A model generated the notes under the pieces. The model had not been told where the DNA came from. It was given only the letters and a program-made list of their open reading frames with translations, and did not search any database. Shown here piece by piece: positions 51,277 through 60,614 of a stretch of DNA of 64,000 bases. Numbering within the stretch: the stretch's first letter is position 1; every line of letters begins with the position of its first letter. Both the position numbers and the translations under genes were made by a program. Source of the DNA: a virus; the IMG/VR virus record IMGVR_UViG_3300046536_000256, positions 124,001 to 188,000 of that record; one strand, written 5' to 3'.

Positions 51277-51998
51277 TTTGGAACTCCTTTGATGATCTCT
51301 TCGAGATCGGTGACTTTGGTGTCAGGGTTAACGATAGCCGCCAAGGTGTTGTCCTGAAGATACCCGCCCAACAACTTCGAGAAGGTACCGTCAATCAGCA
51401 TTGCACTGTTGTTGAGCCCCACGATCGCAGGAGGTCGTCCTTCCAGCATAGCTTTACTGTGCCGGTAAGCGATATCCAGGTTATCCGGATCGCGGAACTG
51501 CAAGCCGATCAACACCCGCATGACTTGAGGGCTGCTACCCACCTTGCCACCGCACTCGTACTGAGCATAGTCGTAAAGGGAGGTCAGGTCGTCCTTGTTC
51601 ATGTACCAAGGGATCTTGGCGTAGAGGTTGAACTCGAGGTAGTACTGGTGAGGTTTGTTGGGGTCCTGCAACACGTCCAGGTTCTCGATTAAGGTGTCAC
51701 CCTTACCGAACTCCAAGATGAGGTACTGAACCCCGTTAATGGCCGCTTCACGAATGCTGAGAGGCACCAGTGTAATGTCCATCATCGCCAAAAGGGGAGC
51801 GTAACACTCCCCCGGAATGACCAACCCCAGTACAGCCGAAGTCCAAACAGTCTCGCCCACAACCGCCATACCGTTTTCCACAAACCGTTTAGGGATATGG
51901 ATTTCCATTGGACGATTCGCAATAACCGAACCGTCGTCTAGAACTGTGTAGGCTTTGTGGATCTTGGCATCGTCTCTGACTAGATGGCTGATTTCCAT
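51273..51998 (-). CDS. Probable virion protein, 241 residues
   Basis: ATG at 51996-51998. The sequence begins MEISHLVRDDAKIHKAYTVL and is beta-rich with hydrophobic strands (AVLGLVIPGECYAPLLAMMD). It overlaps the protease-like gene (ATGA) and starts 5 bases after the upstream 516-residue gene, so the three are one translation unit. Position matches the phiKZ gp176 region. Role unknown. Confidence 0.7.
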   Translation of the reverse strand: MEISHLVRDDAKIHKAYTVLDDGSVIANRPMEIHIPKRFVENGMAVVGETVWTSAVLGLVIPGECYAPLLAMMDITLVPLSIREAAINGVQYLILEFGKGDTLIENLDVLQDPNKPHQYYLEFNLYAKIPWYMNKDDLTSLYDYAQYECGGKVGSSPQVMRVLIGLQFRDPDNLDIAYRHSKAMLEGRPPAIVGLNNSAMLIDGTFSKLLGGYLQDNTLAAIVNPDTKVTDLEEIIKGVPK

Positions 51999-52003
51999 GG
52001 CAC

Positions 52004-53554
52004 TTATTTCCCGAGGGAGTGACGAACGATCAGCTTGATCAGAGCCAGGTGCAGACGCTCACGCTTGGCGGCGGTGTCTTCTTGCGTTTCAACCGAAACG
52101 TAGGTGGCTTCCACAATGTCAGCCGCCAGGTTGCAGTTAACCGCACGCAAGAAAGCGGGAACCAGACCGCCAGCCATCAAGGCTTGCAAGACCACGTTGT
52201 CGTGACCCACTTCGACGTCGATGGGACCACCGCCACCTTGACCTGCCGCAGCCAGAGCTGTCGATACAGCGTAGTACGCCTTCTCGTATTCCAAGCCGAT
52301 CTTGGCGGTGAACCACTCTTCCACCATGAACTTGCCGTCGCACAGGCTACGGACACGGTCATTCAGTTTCGGAGTTTCCAGCAGGAACTTCAGCGAACGA
52401 GCACGAGCAGCCTGGATGAACAAGGTTTTCGCCTTGGTACCCAGAGTCTGGTCGATCGACTTGTAGTAAGCACTCGCCCATTGCTTCACTACTTCCGGAG
52501 AAGCCAGTGTAGCGGCTGGGTTCAAGTCGGTCTTGTTGAACTTGGCGTAAGTAATCGCCACCAACCACTCGTTAAAGCTGATACCGTTTTGCTCCAGTGT
52601 CTCCAGCGCTTGAGCGGTGTAGAAGATCTGCACGCTGCCGCTGATGAACTTGGCGCCTTCGTAGTCCTTGGACGGGTGATCCGCCATGCGCAGAGGCTCG
52701 ATCTCACCGATGGCCACAACGCGGCTACGGTAGGCCTTCGCCACTTGCTTCAGGCTGATCAGGTAACGGGTCATACCGTTCCACAGCAGGTTAACGAACT
52801 CGCGGTAGTCAGCGAGCGAACCCGACGCCAACCACTTCACCGGGCTTTCGTCGGTAACCATTTTGGTCAGCACGACATACATCTTGAGCAGCTTGTTGAT
52901 TTCCAAGCTCTGGATGACGGAGAAGTTGAACACGTTGTTCTTGTTGGAGAACATGCGACTCAGCTCGTAGACGTCGGTTACCGTGTTGGCGGCGCGCGAC
53001 AGGTCGTACTCGTCGTTAGACAAGATCTCGACCACGTCCGGGTGAGAAGTGTTGATGTAGGTCGCGATCTCTTCCGCGCTGGCGTAGTTAAACGACAGAC
53101 GGCTCAGCACGTCCAACGAAACGTTGGTGAAGTCCAGGGCGCTGTTCTTCACTTCGGTCGGGTAGATCTGCGAGTCGAAGAACGGATCGTCAACGTTGAC
53201 GTAGCTGTACGACAAGCGGCTGAAGCACAGGTCCTGCAAGCGGTCTGAGGTGTAGAGAATGCTCAGCTCGCTGGCCAAGGCCTTAGCAAAAGGCACACCG
53301 TAGTCCTTGATCATGTCAAAGCCACCACGAATCACGGAAGCCAGTTTGTCGCTGGTGGCCTCCATGACCGGGGTGTGTGCGGTGGTTTCGCCGGTGACCT
53401 GAGGGATCTCAGTGCGGAACGCTTCGGTGTACGCGGCAGAGCCATAGCTCTGTTCGTTCAAACCGACGATCAGATCCTTAACACGGATCGGGGTGTCGGA
53501 GTTGTGAGCGACCGCGATGGATTCGGCAAGGGAAAGGCTAGAAGAACGAATCAT
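52004..53554 (-). CDS. Probable virion protein, 516 residues
   Basis: ATG at 53552-53554. The sequence begins MIRSSSLSLAESIAVAHNSD and is helix-rich with many Ser and Ala. A Gly run (AAGQGGGGPIDVEV) lies near residue 440. No catalytic motif. Its start codon overlaps the stop of the 57-residue gene. The gene is in the protease/RNAP virion block and could be an internal head protein by analogy with phiKZ gp177. Confidence 0.7.
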   Translation of the reverse strand: MIRSSSLSLAESIAVAHNSDTPIRVKDLIVGLNEQSYGSAAYTEAFRTEIPQVTGETTAHTPVMEATSDKLASVIRGGFDMIKDYGVPFAKALASELSILYTSDRLQDLCFSRLSYSYVNVDDPFFDSQIYPTEVKNSALDFTNVSLDVLSRLSFNYASAEEIATYINTSHPDVVEILSNDEYDLSRAANTVTDVYELSRMFSNKNNVFNFSVIQSLEINKLLKMYVVLTKMVTDESPVKWLASGSLADYREFVNLLWNGMTRYLISLKQVAKAYRSRVVAIGEIEPLRMADHPSKDYEGAKFISGSVQIFYTAQALETLEQNGISFNEWLVAITYAKFNKTDLNPAATLASPEVVKQWASAYYKSIDQTLGTKAKTLFIQAARARSLKFLLETPKLNDRVRSLCDGKFMVEEWFTAKIGLEYEKAYYAVSTALAAAGQGGGGPIDVEVGHDNVVLQALMAGGLVPAFLRAVNCNLAADIVEATYVSVETQEDTAAKRERLHLALIKLIVRHSLGK

Positions 53555-53724
53555 GCTTTATCCCCTGTCACAACAGCATTAATAGCTTTGCTGATGGCTT
53601 CGTCTTGAATGGTCTGTTCCAATGGAGCGATGAACTCCAGGCCGACCTTGTTGATAGTGCTCTTCACGAGTTCCACCGTGTTGGCGATAGACACCGTGTC
53701 TTGAATGAAAGTTTGCTGATTCAT
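53551..53724 (-). CDS. Small 57-residue protein coupled to the 516-residue gene
   Basis: A short gene: ATG at 53722-53724 after AAAGGGTCTGTTCACC, TGA at 53551-53553 overlapping the next ATG (ATGA). The product MNQQTFIQDTVSIANTVELV... is helical and mostly polar, ending VVTGDKA. It could be a small scaffold or chaperone for the following gene. Confidence 0.65.
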   Translation of the reverse strand: MNQQTFIQDTVSIANTVELVKSTINKVGLEFIAPLEQTIQDEAISKAINAVVTGDKA

Positions 53725-53754
53725 GGTGAACAGACCCTTTACGGAAGAATGGGA

Positions 53755-54639
53755 TTAAGCGGCGATGACACGGTTAACAGTGTCCATGCCCTGGTAATAT
53801 ACGTCGTACAGACGAGAGTTGATCTCACCCACGGTGATCTGACCGTCTTTGTCGTAGTCGAAACCACAGTTCTGACGATAGCCGGTAGTCTCGACATCTT
53901 TGCGGAAGATAACCGTGTCCGCTGTCTTACCGACGGCTGCCGGATAGAAGATGGTGAGATAGAAGTCTTCCAGTTGGGAGAAGACCTTACCGCGCTTTGC
54001 CCACAGGTCGAAGTAGGCGAAGACCCACTTGAGCTGTTCGACCTGTGGCAAGACCCGCAATGCGGCTGTGCTGGTGTTGAGATCGCCGGCGGCCATGTCG
54101 CCGAACTGGATCAGACCGAAGTACTTGGCACCTGCGCCGTTCTGAATAGTCGGGCTGAATGTACCACCCGTCTCGAAGCACATGCACGACATCAACCAGT
54201 CGACAGCAGCATCTGGCCAGCCGCGCTGTTTACAACCAGCAATGACCGCGTCCAGAAACTCCTTCGACACCTTGGTGGACCAAGCAGCCTTATAAAGAGG
54301 CAAGCGGTTCTGTTGACGATAGGACTGGCACACTTGCTGAATTGCCGCAAGAGTGCCTGCCCCGAAGACACCGTCTACTTTACCGGTGTACAAACCAGCA
54401 GCCTTCAACAGGTCCTGGAATTTCACAACAGCTTGGACCATTGCGTCACCAGGGATGGTGGAAGCCGGGATGCTAGGCAACACATTCCCGGTTTGTTGAC
54501 GATAGAACGCCGATACCAAAGAGGTAGCCGCGGTCATGCTTCCTGGACCCACTTGACCATCAATTGCGCCAGTGTAAACCCGGGTCTCTTTCATCAGCAC
54601 TTGCAAGCTGCGCAACCCGTTGAAGTTTCTGTAGTTCAT
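53755..54639 (-). CDS. Modular endolysin (two peptidoglycan-binding domains plus catalytic domain)
   Basis: 294 residues from the ATG at 54637-54639. Two PG_binding_1-type repeats: the first around residues 9-42 (YTGAIDGQVGPGSMTAAT) and the second around 72-103 (YTGKVDGVFGAGTLAAIQ). The catalytic domain has CFETGGTFSP with candidate acid Glu156 and GLIQFGD (175-181), as in lytic transglycosylase-like domains. N-terminal cell-wall-binding domains are characteristic of endolysins of the phiKZ/OBP group. Near the C-terminus a complete EF-hand loop, DYDKDGQITVGE (261-272), is visible, suggesting calcium binding. No signal peptide, so export would need a holin or it acts from the virion. Confidence 0.85.
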   Translation of the reverse strand: MNYRNFNGLRSLQVLMKETRVYTGAIDGQVGPGSMTAATSLVSAFYRQQTGNVLPSIPASTIPGDAMVQAVVKFQDLLKAAGLYTGKVDGVFGAGTLAAIQQVCQSYRQQNRLPLYKAAWSTKVSKEFLDAVIAGCKQRGWPDAAVDWLMSCMCFETGGTFSPTIQNGAGAKYFGLIQFGDMAAGDLNTSTAALRVLPQVEQLKWVFAYFDLWAKRGKVFSQLEDFYLTIFYPAAVGKTADTVIFRKDVETTGYRQNCGFDYDKDGQITVGEINSRLYDVYYQGMDTVNRVIAA

Positions 54640-54640
54640 T

Positions 54641-57600
54641 TTACTTACCTCGATAAACAGCGACGGCCAATTTGGTGAATGCAATGGTGAGTTCATTACT
54701 AACCAGTTTGTTCCGGAAGCTCAACACCATTCGGTTGAACATACCTTTCAAACTGGTCTTGATCAGAACCTCGCGACCATCTTCAGTCATCAGGGGTCTG
54801 TGCATGATCCGACCCACGGTGCCTTTCATTTGGTTCGCGATGACGTATTTGTCAGCGTTTGTACTTGGATCCATGGATTCAACCAAGATGGTAATGAACG
54901 CTTTACCCGGCGACAGAATCGGCTTGTTAACGTTCAAACTGTTAGACACAGCACCCTTGGTAACATCAGAACCTTCGATCTCGGCTTTCTTCTTGCGGGC
55001 TTTGTCTTGAGCGTTGATGAACTTCCTCACGCTGTCCGACATTTCTTCAAGCGGTGAGTTGTACACCACCTCGATTTTGATGACCTTACCGTGATGCTTG
55101 GAACGCACTTGTTTGATACCCAGTTTGTTCACTTCGGCAATGAGCACGGCTTCAGCAACATCCGCCACCAAGTGGGCGTCTTCAACGTTGCATAAAATCG
55201 AGTCATAGTCAACAGAATCACCCACTTTGACTTCCAAGCTGATGTTCTGAACCACATCGATCGCAAAGCGCATCCCCTTGATGTACGGAGTCACACCTTC
55301 CATTGCCAGTTCTTTCGCAATAGCAATGGAGTCTTCGTACACGTCTTGGTCTTCCACCATGGCAATCCGCACCATGCGACCCGCTTTCCAAGCCACTTGA
55401 CCCGGGCAGAAAGGATCACGAGCAAACCACTGCTCATCCCAACCCAAGACATCGCCTTTCTGGAAAGTATCGCCAACCTTCAGGTCAGTGATCCGGGTAT
55501 GACGATGGTACTCACCCGCAGCCTCACCGATTTCCAACCCCAGAGGGTAGACGTCAGTGGTCCCGTCCTTATAGGTCACTCTGAGAGCGTCCTCAGCGAG
55601 CTCTGTGACCTTCCCTGCATCAGCAGCAACCTTGCTGTACAGATCAGACGTACGGTGCGCTACGACGTTCTCGTAGCCTGTACGGAGGATGTTCGGCGTG
55701 TAGTTCATTGCACTGACCGCCTGACTCGCTTGAGTCGAGGTAAAGGTCGACCGTTTAGGGTCATCGTGCCCAACGCCGTACTGAAGGTTACCCGTCACCG
55801 ATACCAGCCCGGAATTGGACCCCTTGTCATCCTTAGCGATGTTACCCCGGAAGTCTTTAATGCGAGGGTCAGAAGAAAGGTAGGTTACGAAGCCTACTTT
55901 ACCGCTGTCCTTGTTCGCCTCCGAGATGACCCCCTTGTACGTGTCAAGTTGTTGCCGGGCGCGCTTGACCATGGTGATCTCGCTACGACCGCCGACCCCA
56001 CCAAAGGTAACCTCTTCCTGATCCTTCAACTGGTGAATCGGGTTCACCTCTTCCACCAAGTTCACCGAGGTATCGGTAATGATGTTGAGGATGACCGCTT
56101 CAGGATTGATGTCAATGGAGTGCTTGCGCTCTTTGCCTTTGTTCCGGTACATACGGATGGCTTTAACCATCTCCCGGTACACATGGCCCGCAAACCGCTC
56201 ATACCCAACAATGCGTTGTTCGTCCAGCTCAACCTCATGACGAGAGAAGTCCGTTTCCAGCAACTTCACCGCGTCAATCAGCAGGTAGTGGAACGAAGTC
56301 GCGTAGCCCAACCGCGCCAGCTCTTCCTTGGTCACCGGATCGATAAACAGGTCAAACAGGTTCTTCATTTCCTTGAACTGCTGCGGCTTAACCTTTGGAT
56401 CGCCCATCAACGGAACCCAGATACCTTTCTCGTTGAGATCGGTACGACTGAAGTTGCTGATGTTGTTCAGCTTCGGCATGCCACCAAAGATCAGACTGGC
56501 CAACTTCTCACGACGGTTAAAGATCAGGTACTCGTCGTTGAACGCGATCGCGTACTCATCCTCACTGAGCTTAGGACGGGTGCCCATCGGAACAGAGCGG
56601 GTAGTAGCCCCAGTAACCTCAATCAGTTTGTCAATACCGAAGTAGTAACACAGCACAACGCCCATAGGGAAGTAGTAACCGCTGATGTTGATCACGGCAT
56701 ACTCAATCGGCGCTTTCGCCGTAGAGACACCCATTAGGCCTTCCACGGTGTTGATCTCGGTGTCCCCTTGGAAGAGGTTACCGAAACTGTCCACCCACAG
56801 CGGCTGCTTGTCCTTCACCCCTACCAGGAAAGCATCTTTCTTGGTGTACTTCTTGAACTCAGGGTGTTGAGTCAGCAGATCGTCAATACGGAAGTCGAGG
56901 GTAATGTCCCCAACCGTGATGAACACAAACTTCTTGGCCAGAATGGAGTAAATGCGTGGCGACGTGTATTCAGCACTGTAACCTGAACCTTGGCTGTACG
57001 TCAGGAAGGCAGGACCACCTTCAGGCTTAATACCCCGAATACGAATCTGCTTCACCAACCACAGGCCGTAATCGTCCACCACCTTCTGACTACGCAGCAC
57101 CATGAGCTTGCGGTCATAGTAGCTGGTCAAGGCGACCTTAAAGGCGTTGATCTTGCGGAGTGGCAGTTCCATGCGTTGCAGCTGCATGTGTTGCTTCACG
57201 CCGTCCACGGTAAAAGTCCCGTCCTTCTGCACTTTAGGCAAACGGATTTGGTGGGTGCTCTGCGTACCGTCCACAGGGTGCAACTGGATACGCAGGACGT
57301 CGTACGAACCTTCAACCCCGGAGATCACTTCCTGCTTGTAGTCCGCCACAGCAACACCGGCGTTCTGAATGCCCACAACCATCTTGGCGATGTCTTTGTG
57401 CAGGAAGCGTTGAGCGTACTCTTGTTTCAACACGGCGGAACGACTGCGGAGCATGCTGTCGTCAAGAACGGTGATGAAGTTACCCTCGATCTTACCGTCC
57501 AACGAATCGATCTCCTCAGGAGAGATCTGCATGAACTCCCCCAACGTCTGACCGTTGCCCATTTCGATGTGCTGGTACGCAGACCCCTTACGCATGAAGA

Positions 57601-58966
57601 AGTTCTGTTCAGAGACCGTCAAGGAGCCATCACGAGCCCGTTCTTCCAGAGCCGCTTTAATACCAGCCTCAGGAGTAGGGAATGCATCTTTCTTGGTAGA
57701 GATTTCCACCGTGGTGGTTTCTACTTCCAGCAGAGCATCGTCTACGTGACTTGTCCAATCCCCAGCAGCTTCATCAATTGGATGTTCTGCCTCATCTCCT
57801 TGCCCTTCCACCAGTGGACTGTTATTTCCCTGGTGACTCCCGAAAACATCAAGGATGCTACGATCAACAGAATGATCATCCACAGGCGCATGCGAGCCAG
57901 TAGGCGTGGCTGCTTTTCCGTCACCGGATGCTCGTCCTTGCCCTTGCGCAGCTCCCTTCTCTCCTTGATCCACTGAAGCGTCGTTTTCCGCTCCTGGGGT
58001 TGGGGTTCCTGTTCCATCTTTCTTCTCCTCGTCAGAAATCTCCTTCTCGCTGACCGACCCACGCACTAGGTTCATCAACGCCAAGTAGAACCGCTTGGTA
58101 ACGTTGATGCGTTTAGGCGAAACCCCTTCAGGTTTTTGTGCGCCTTCCTTGACGTGTGTGTCCAGTTCTTCGAGCCAGGACTTGATCGTTTTGATGTTGA
58201 TGATCAAAGCCTTGCTGTTGGCGGTAAAGATAAAGTGAAGGTCGTCTTCCGCCTGAGGGGTTAACTTACCAAACAAACTGTACTCATACTCGCCTTGCAG
58301 GAACGCCAACAAATCTAGCAGCCAGTAGCACCCTTCGGCTTTAGTTACCCGAAGAGACTGGTTACTAGGAACCGGAAGACCCTCTTTAAAGCTCCCAATA
58401 TACTTTGCATAGTCGACCATCAAATCTTTGTAAGAAGGAATGTTAATAGGCAGTTCAAACCGCAGGAACTGCTTACGTGTTTGCGCGCGCTCAGCCTCGG
58501 TGTTCATGCCTTCAACCAGCATGTTCAACCGGTTGTAATGAATCTCGAAGTTGACAAAGGTAGCAGCACGCTGCGCCCAGGTCTTATCGGCAATGCCGTA
58601 GTTCTTGACGATCAGCACATCGTTGCGGCGATAAACCGTATTGATGTCTTTGGTCCAATTGTAGTTGTAGTGACTGGCGCGGTAAGACTGAATCGCCTTC
58701 TTGACATCAAACGCCAACACACGGCCATGCCCCATCACCGGAGTGAAACGAGGCACGAACTCAATGAACACATCTTCAGGGAAGTTCGAGATGAAAGCTT
58801 CCGACACAGAAGGACCAAACTCTGTAGCCAGCTTCGGCACGAAATGCACCAAGGCTTGCTTCGGCATGACAATCTCGCTCACGCCGATAAAGTTAGGCTC
58901 CATGAGCTCCTGTTTCTTCCGCTGTACAAACAGTTTAAAGAACTCACTGTACGTAAGAAGCCGCAT
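54641..58966 (-). CDS. Virion RNA polymerase beta subunit
   Basis: 1441 residues. Conserved beta segments near the C-terminal half: RMVRIAMVEDQDVYEDSI (about residues 1200-1215, the EDGYNFEDSI-type region), a GKAFITILVESMDPS segment near 1355, and ANQMKGTVGRIMHRPL (about 1375-1390, the GRHGNKGVV-type region). The upstream part contains the fork and lobe regions with weaker similarity. Residues about 305-405 are a disordered Ser/Gly/Asp/Glu linker that splits the protein. The start is 2 bases from the stop of the beta-prime gene. In phiKZ the virion RNAP is packaged in the head, enters with the DNA and transcribes early genes; position and size match gp178. The early promoters here are probably its targets. 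Confidence 0.85.
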   Translation of the reverse strand: MRLLTYSEFFKLFVQRKKQELMEPNFIGVSEIVMPKQALVHFVPKLATEFGPSVSEAFISNFPEDVFIEFVPRFTPVMGHGRVLAFDVKKAIQSYRASHYNYNWTKDINTVYRRNDVLIVKNYGIADKTWAQRAATFVNFEIHYNRLNMLVEGMNTEAERAQTRKQFLRFELPINIPSYKDLMVDYAKYIGSFKEGLPVPSNQSLRVTKAEGCYWLLDLLAFLQGEYEYSLFGKLTPQAEDDLHFIFTANSKALIINIKTIKSWLEELDTHVKEGAQKPEGVSPKRINVTKRFYLALMNLVRGSVSEKEISDEEKKDGTGTPTPGAENDASVDQGEKGAAQGQGRASGDGKAATPTGSHAPVDDHSVDRSILDVFGSHQGNNSPLVEGQGDEAEHPIDEAAGDWTSHVDDALLEVETTTVEISTKKDAFPTPEAGIKAALEERARDGSLTVSEQNFFMRKGSAYQHIEMGNGQTLGEFMQISPEEIDSLDGKIEGNFITVLDDSMLRSRSAVLKQEYAQRFLHKDIAKMVVGIQNAGVAVADYKQEVISGVEGSYDVLRIQLHPVDGTQSTHQIRLPKVQKDGTFTVDGVKQHMQLQRMELPLRKINAFKVALTSYYDRKLMVLRSQKVVDDYGLWLVKQIRIRGIKPEGGPAFLTYSQGSGYSAEYTSPRIYSILAKKFVFITVGDITLDFRIDDLLTQHPEFKKYTKKDAFLVGVKDKQPLWVDSFGNLFQGDTEINTVEGLMGVSTAKAPIEYAVINISGYYFPMGVVLCYYFGIDKLIEVTGATTRSVPMGTRPKLSEDEYAIAFNDEYLIFNRREKLASLIFGGMPKLNNISNFSRTDLNEKGIWVPLMGDPKVKPQQFKEMKNLFDLFIDPVTKEELARLGYATSFHYLLIDAVKLLETDFSRHEVELDEQRIVGYERFAGHVYREMVKAIRMYRNKGKERKHSIDINPEAVILNIITDTSVNLVEEVNPIHQLKDQEEVTFGGVGGRSEITMVKRARQQLDTYKGVISEANKDSGKVGFVTYLSSDPRIKDFRGNIAKDDKGSNSGLVSVTGNLQYGVGHDDPKRSTFTSTQASQAVSAMNYTPNILRTGYENVVAHRTSDLYSKVAADAGKVTELAEDALRVTYKDGTTDVYPLGLEIGEAAGEYHRHTRITDLKVGDTFQKGDVLGWDEQWFARDPFCPGQVAWKAGRMVRIAMVEDQDVYEDSIAIAKELAMEGVTPYIKGMRFAIDVVQNISLEVKVGDSVDYDSILCNVEDAHLVADVAEAVLIAEVNKLGIKQVRSKHHGKVIKIEVVYNSPLEEMSDSVRKFINAQDKARKKKAEIEGSDVTKGAVSNSLNVNKPILSPGKAFITILVESMDPSTNADKYVIANQMKGTVGRIMHRPLMTEDGREVLIKTSLKGMFNRMVLSFRNKLVSNELTIAFTKLAVAVYRGK

Positions 58967-58968
58967 TG

Positions 58969-60585
58969 TTACTCCTCAAGACCGCTCGTAGCAGCCTTCA
59001 ACATAAACAGAATCGGTTCGTTGACAGGGTCATAAAGGAAACGACCACTGCCACTGATGTAGTACTCGCGCTTACCGAACAAAGCATTGACTTCAGTCTT
59101 GCTGTCCTCGGCGTTCACGCTGTTGCTGTTCAACTGGTCACCGTCGTGGTCGGAGTCATAGCCCGCTTCACGAGAAGGGTCAACCGACATGGCATCGAAG
59201 TAATCGGGGGTTTCTGTCCGATGTGGGTAACGGGTACAGGTTTCCAGCACTTCCCAATCGGGAGTACGGATGGTCCGAGTCTTTGCGCCTGTGATGGTCA
59301 CTAGGTTCACCCGCGCCGGCACGATGGAACCGATACCAATGATCGGGTAACGTGTCTGTTGAGTGATCTGATCCATGACGGTTTGTTGGCACGACAGGTA
59401 GAACAGCTCCATGTACGTGATGGGTTTGACGAACTTACGATCCTTACCTTCAGGCAGGTCGTTGATGTCATAAAGCACACAGACATCTTCGCCATCATCA
59501 TAAACAAGGGCTAGGTAGTGTTTCTCTACCACGATCTCTTTGTTGCGCAAGTGCACGTTGGAGAAGCCGTTGAAGAGTTTGTTCAACCCGGTAAAGGTTG
59601 ACCATTTCTCCACCACACTCGGGGCCACTTCGACGTACTCGTATTCGAGGGTCTTGGTGTTCACCAACTTCACTGTCTGCGAACCTGGGGTAAAGATGTT
59701 CTGCAAGTACTTGCTCAGGAGAGCATGCACACAGACGTACTGGTTGTTCAGCAGCGCCTGATACAGACCGATGTCCGTCGAGTTAGGGTTAACTCCGTTA
59801 GGCTTGAACAAGTCAGCCCGGGAGACCTTACGCGCTGTAATAACGTTACGAGTCCCCGACACCACACCACGCGTTGACAGCCGCTTCTGAAACAAGCCAC
59901 CTTTACCTTCAGTCAAACCGAAGAGGTACTGGTCGATGTCGTTGAATGCACTTTGCAAGCCCCAACGCACGTTGTCGTACAGTGGGTTCTCGGCATCCCG
60001 TTGACTTCCTAGGCTAATGACCCGGGTCTTGAAGATCAACTTACGGTACAGTTCGGTGATCTCGGGTTCAGTCGGAGTGCCGTTAGCTTGGAACTGAATG
60101 TCCCGTAAACCAGCCGGAATCACCAAGACCTTATTGCTCACCGAGATGTCGCGGAATTGGGTAACCAATTTCACCCGCTGCTTACGTTTATAGGAATCGG
60201 TGCTGGCCGGGACGATTTCGTAGAAGTGACGCATAAAGAAAGCGAAACCGGTTTCACCGTCCAGCAGGTTGGATTTTATGAAATCCTTCGCCTCTGGATC
60301 CCATACCGCGTATTCCGTTCCTTTGAGAATACTGAGGTACAAAGATTTTATTTGTGTCAGTGCTTTGAAGTAGGTTGGGTTGAAGAGCCCGAGCTTTGTG
60401 TCAATGTACGCTTCAGTCTTATCGCGCTCTTTACTACCCAGCTTACCGAAGATCTCTAAGGAGTACAGACCCTCGTCGTTCAGGTTCTGGGTCATCCCTT
60501 CAAAGGCGTCCGTAGACGTGACTTCTTTGAAGACACCCGGCACGATAGACTTGGGGTCTAGCAGTTTAAGGTTTGTGGGTTTCAT
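58969..60585 (-). CDS. Virion RNA polymerase beta-prime N-terminal subunit
   Basis: 538 residues. The catalytic beta-prime motif DSDHDGDQLN is at about residues 476-485, equivalent to NADFDGDQM with a relaxed first part but the three metal-binding Asp retained. Earlier, SLEIFGKLGSKERDK matches the N-terminal beta-prime pattern and FQKRLSTRGVVSGTRNVITA matches the GKRVDYSGRSVI region. The zinc ribbon found in the other beta-prime (9162-10799) is absent. It pairs with the beta subunit 2 bases downstream; in phiKZ the corresponding proteins are gp178 and gp180. The missing C-terminal part of beta-prime must be encoded elsewhere. Confidence 0.85.
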   Translation of the reverse strand: MKPTNLKLLDPKSIVPGVFKEVTSTDAFEGMTQNLNDEGLYSLEIFGKLGSKERDKTEAYIDTKLGLFNPTYFKALTQIKSLYLSILKGTEYAVWDPEAKDFIKSNLLDGETGFAFFMRHFYEIVPASTDSYKRKQRVKLVTQFRDISVSNKVLVIPAGLRDIQFQANGTPTEPEITELYRKLIFKTRVISLGSQRDAENPLYDNVRWGLQSAFNDIDQYLFGLTEGKGGLFQKRLSTRGVVSGTRNVITARKVSRADLFKPNGVNPNSTDIGLYQALLNNQYVCVHALLSKYLQNIFTPGSQTVKLVNTKTLEYEYVEVAPSVVEKWSTFTGLNKLFNGFSNVHLRNKEIVVEKHYLALVYDDGEDVCVLYDINDLPEGKDRKFVKPITYMELFYLSCQQTVMDQITQQTRYPIIGIGSIVPARVNLVTITGAKTRTIRTPDWEVLETCTRYPHRTETPDYFDAMSVDPSREAGYDSDHDGDQLNSNSVNAEDSKTEVNALFGKREYYISGSGRFLYDPVNEPILFMLKAATSGLEE

Positions 60586-60614
60586 TCAAATTTCCCTTAA
60601 TTAGGAGTTAGCAC
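60586..60614. other. 29-base divergent junction
   Basis: The beta-prime gene (minus) and the giant virion gene (plus) start only 29 bases apart. The plus side carries TTAGGAGTTAGCAC as ribosome site. Promoters for both directions must lie inside the coding sequences, or transcripts start further away. Confidence 0.6.

Noticed and set aside
53793-53800. TATATTAC motif on the minus strand
   Set aside because: It lies inside the endolysin coding sequence and lacks the extended ATTTCANNCC upstream half, so it is probably chance.
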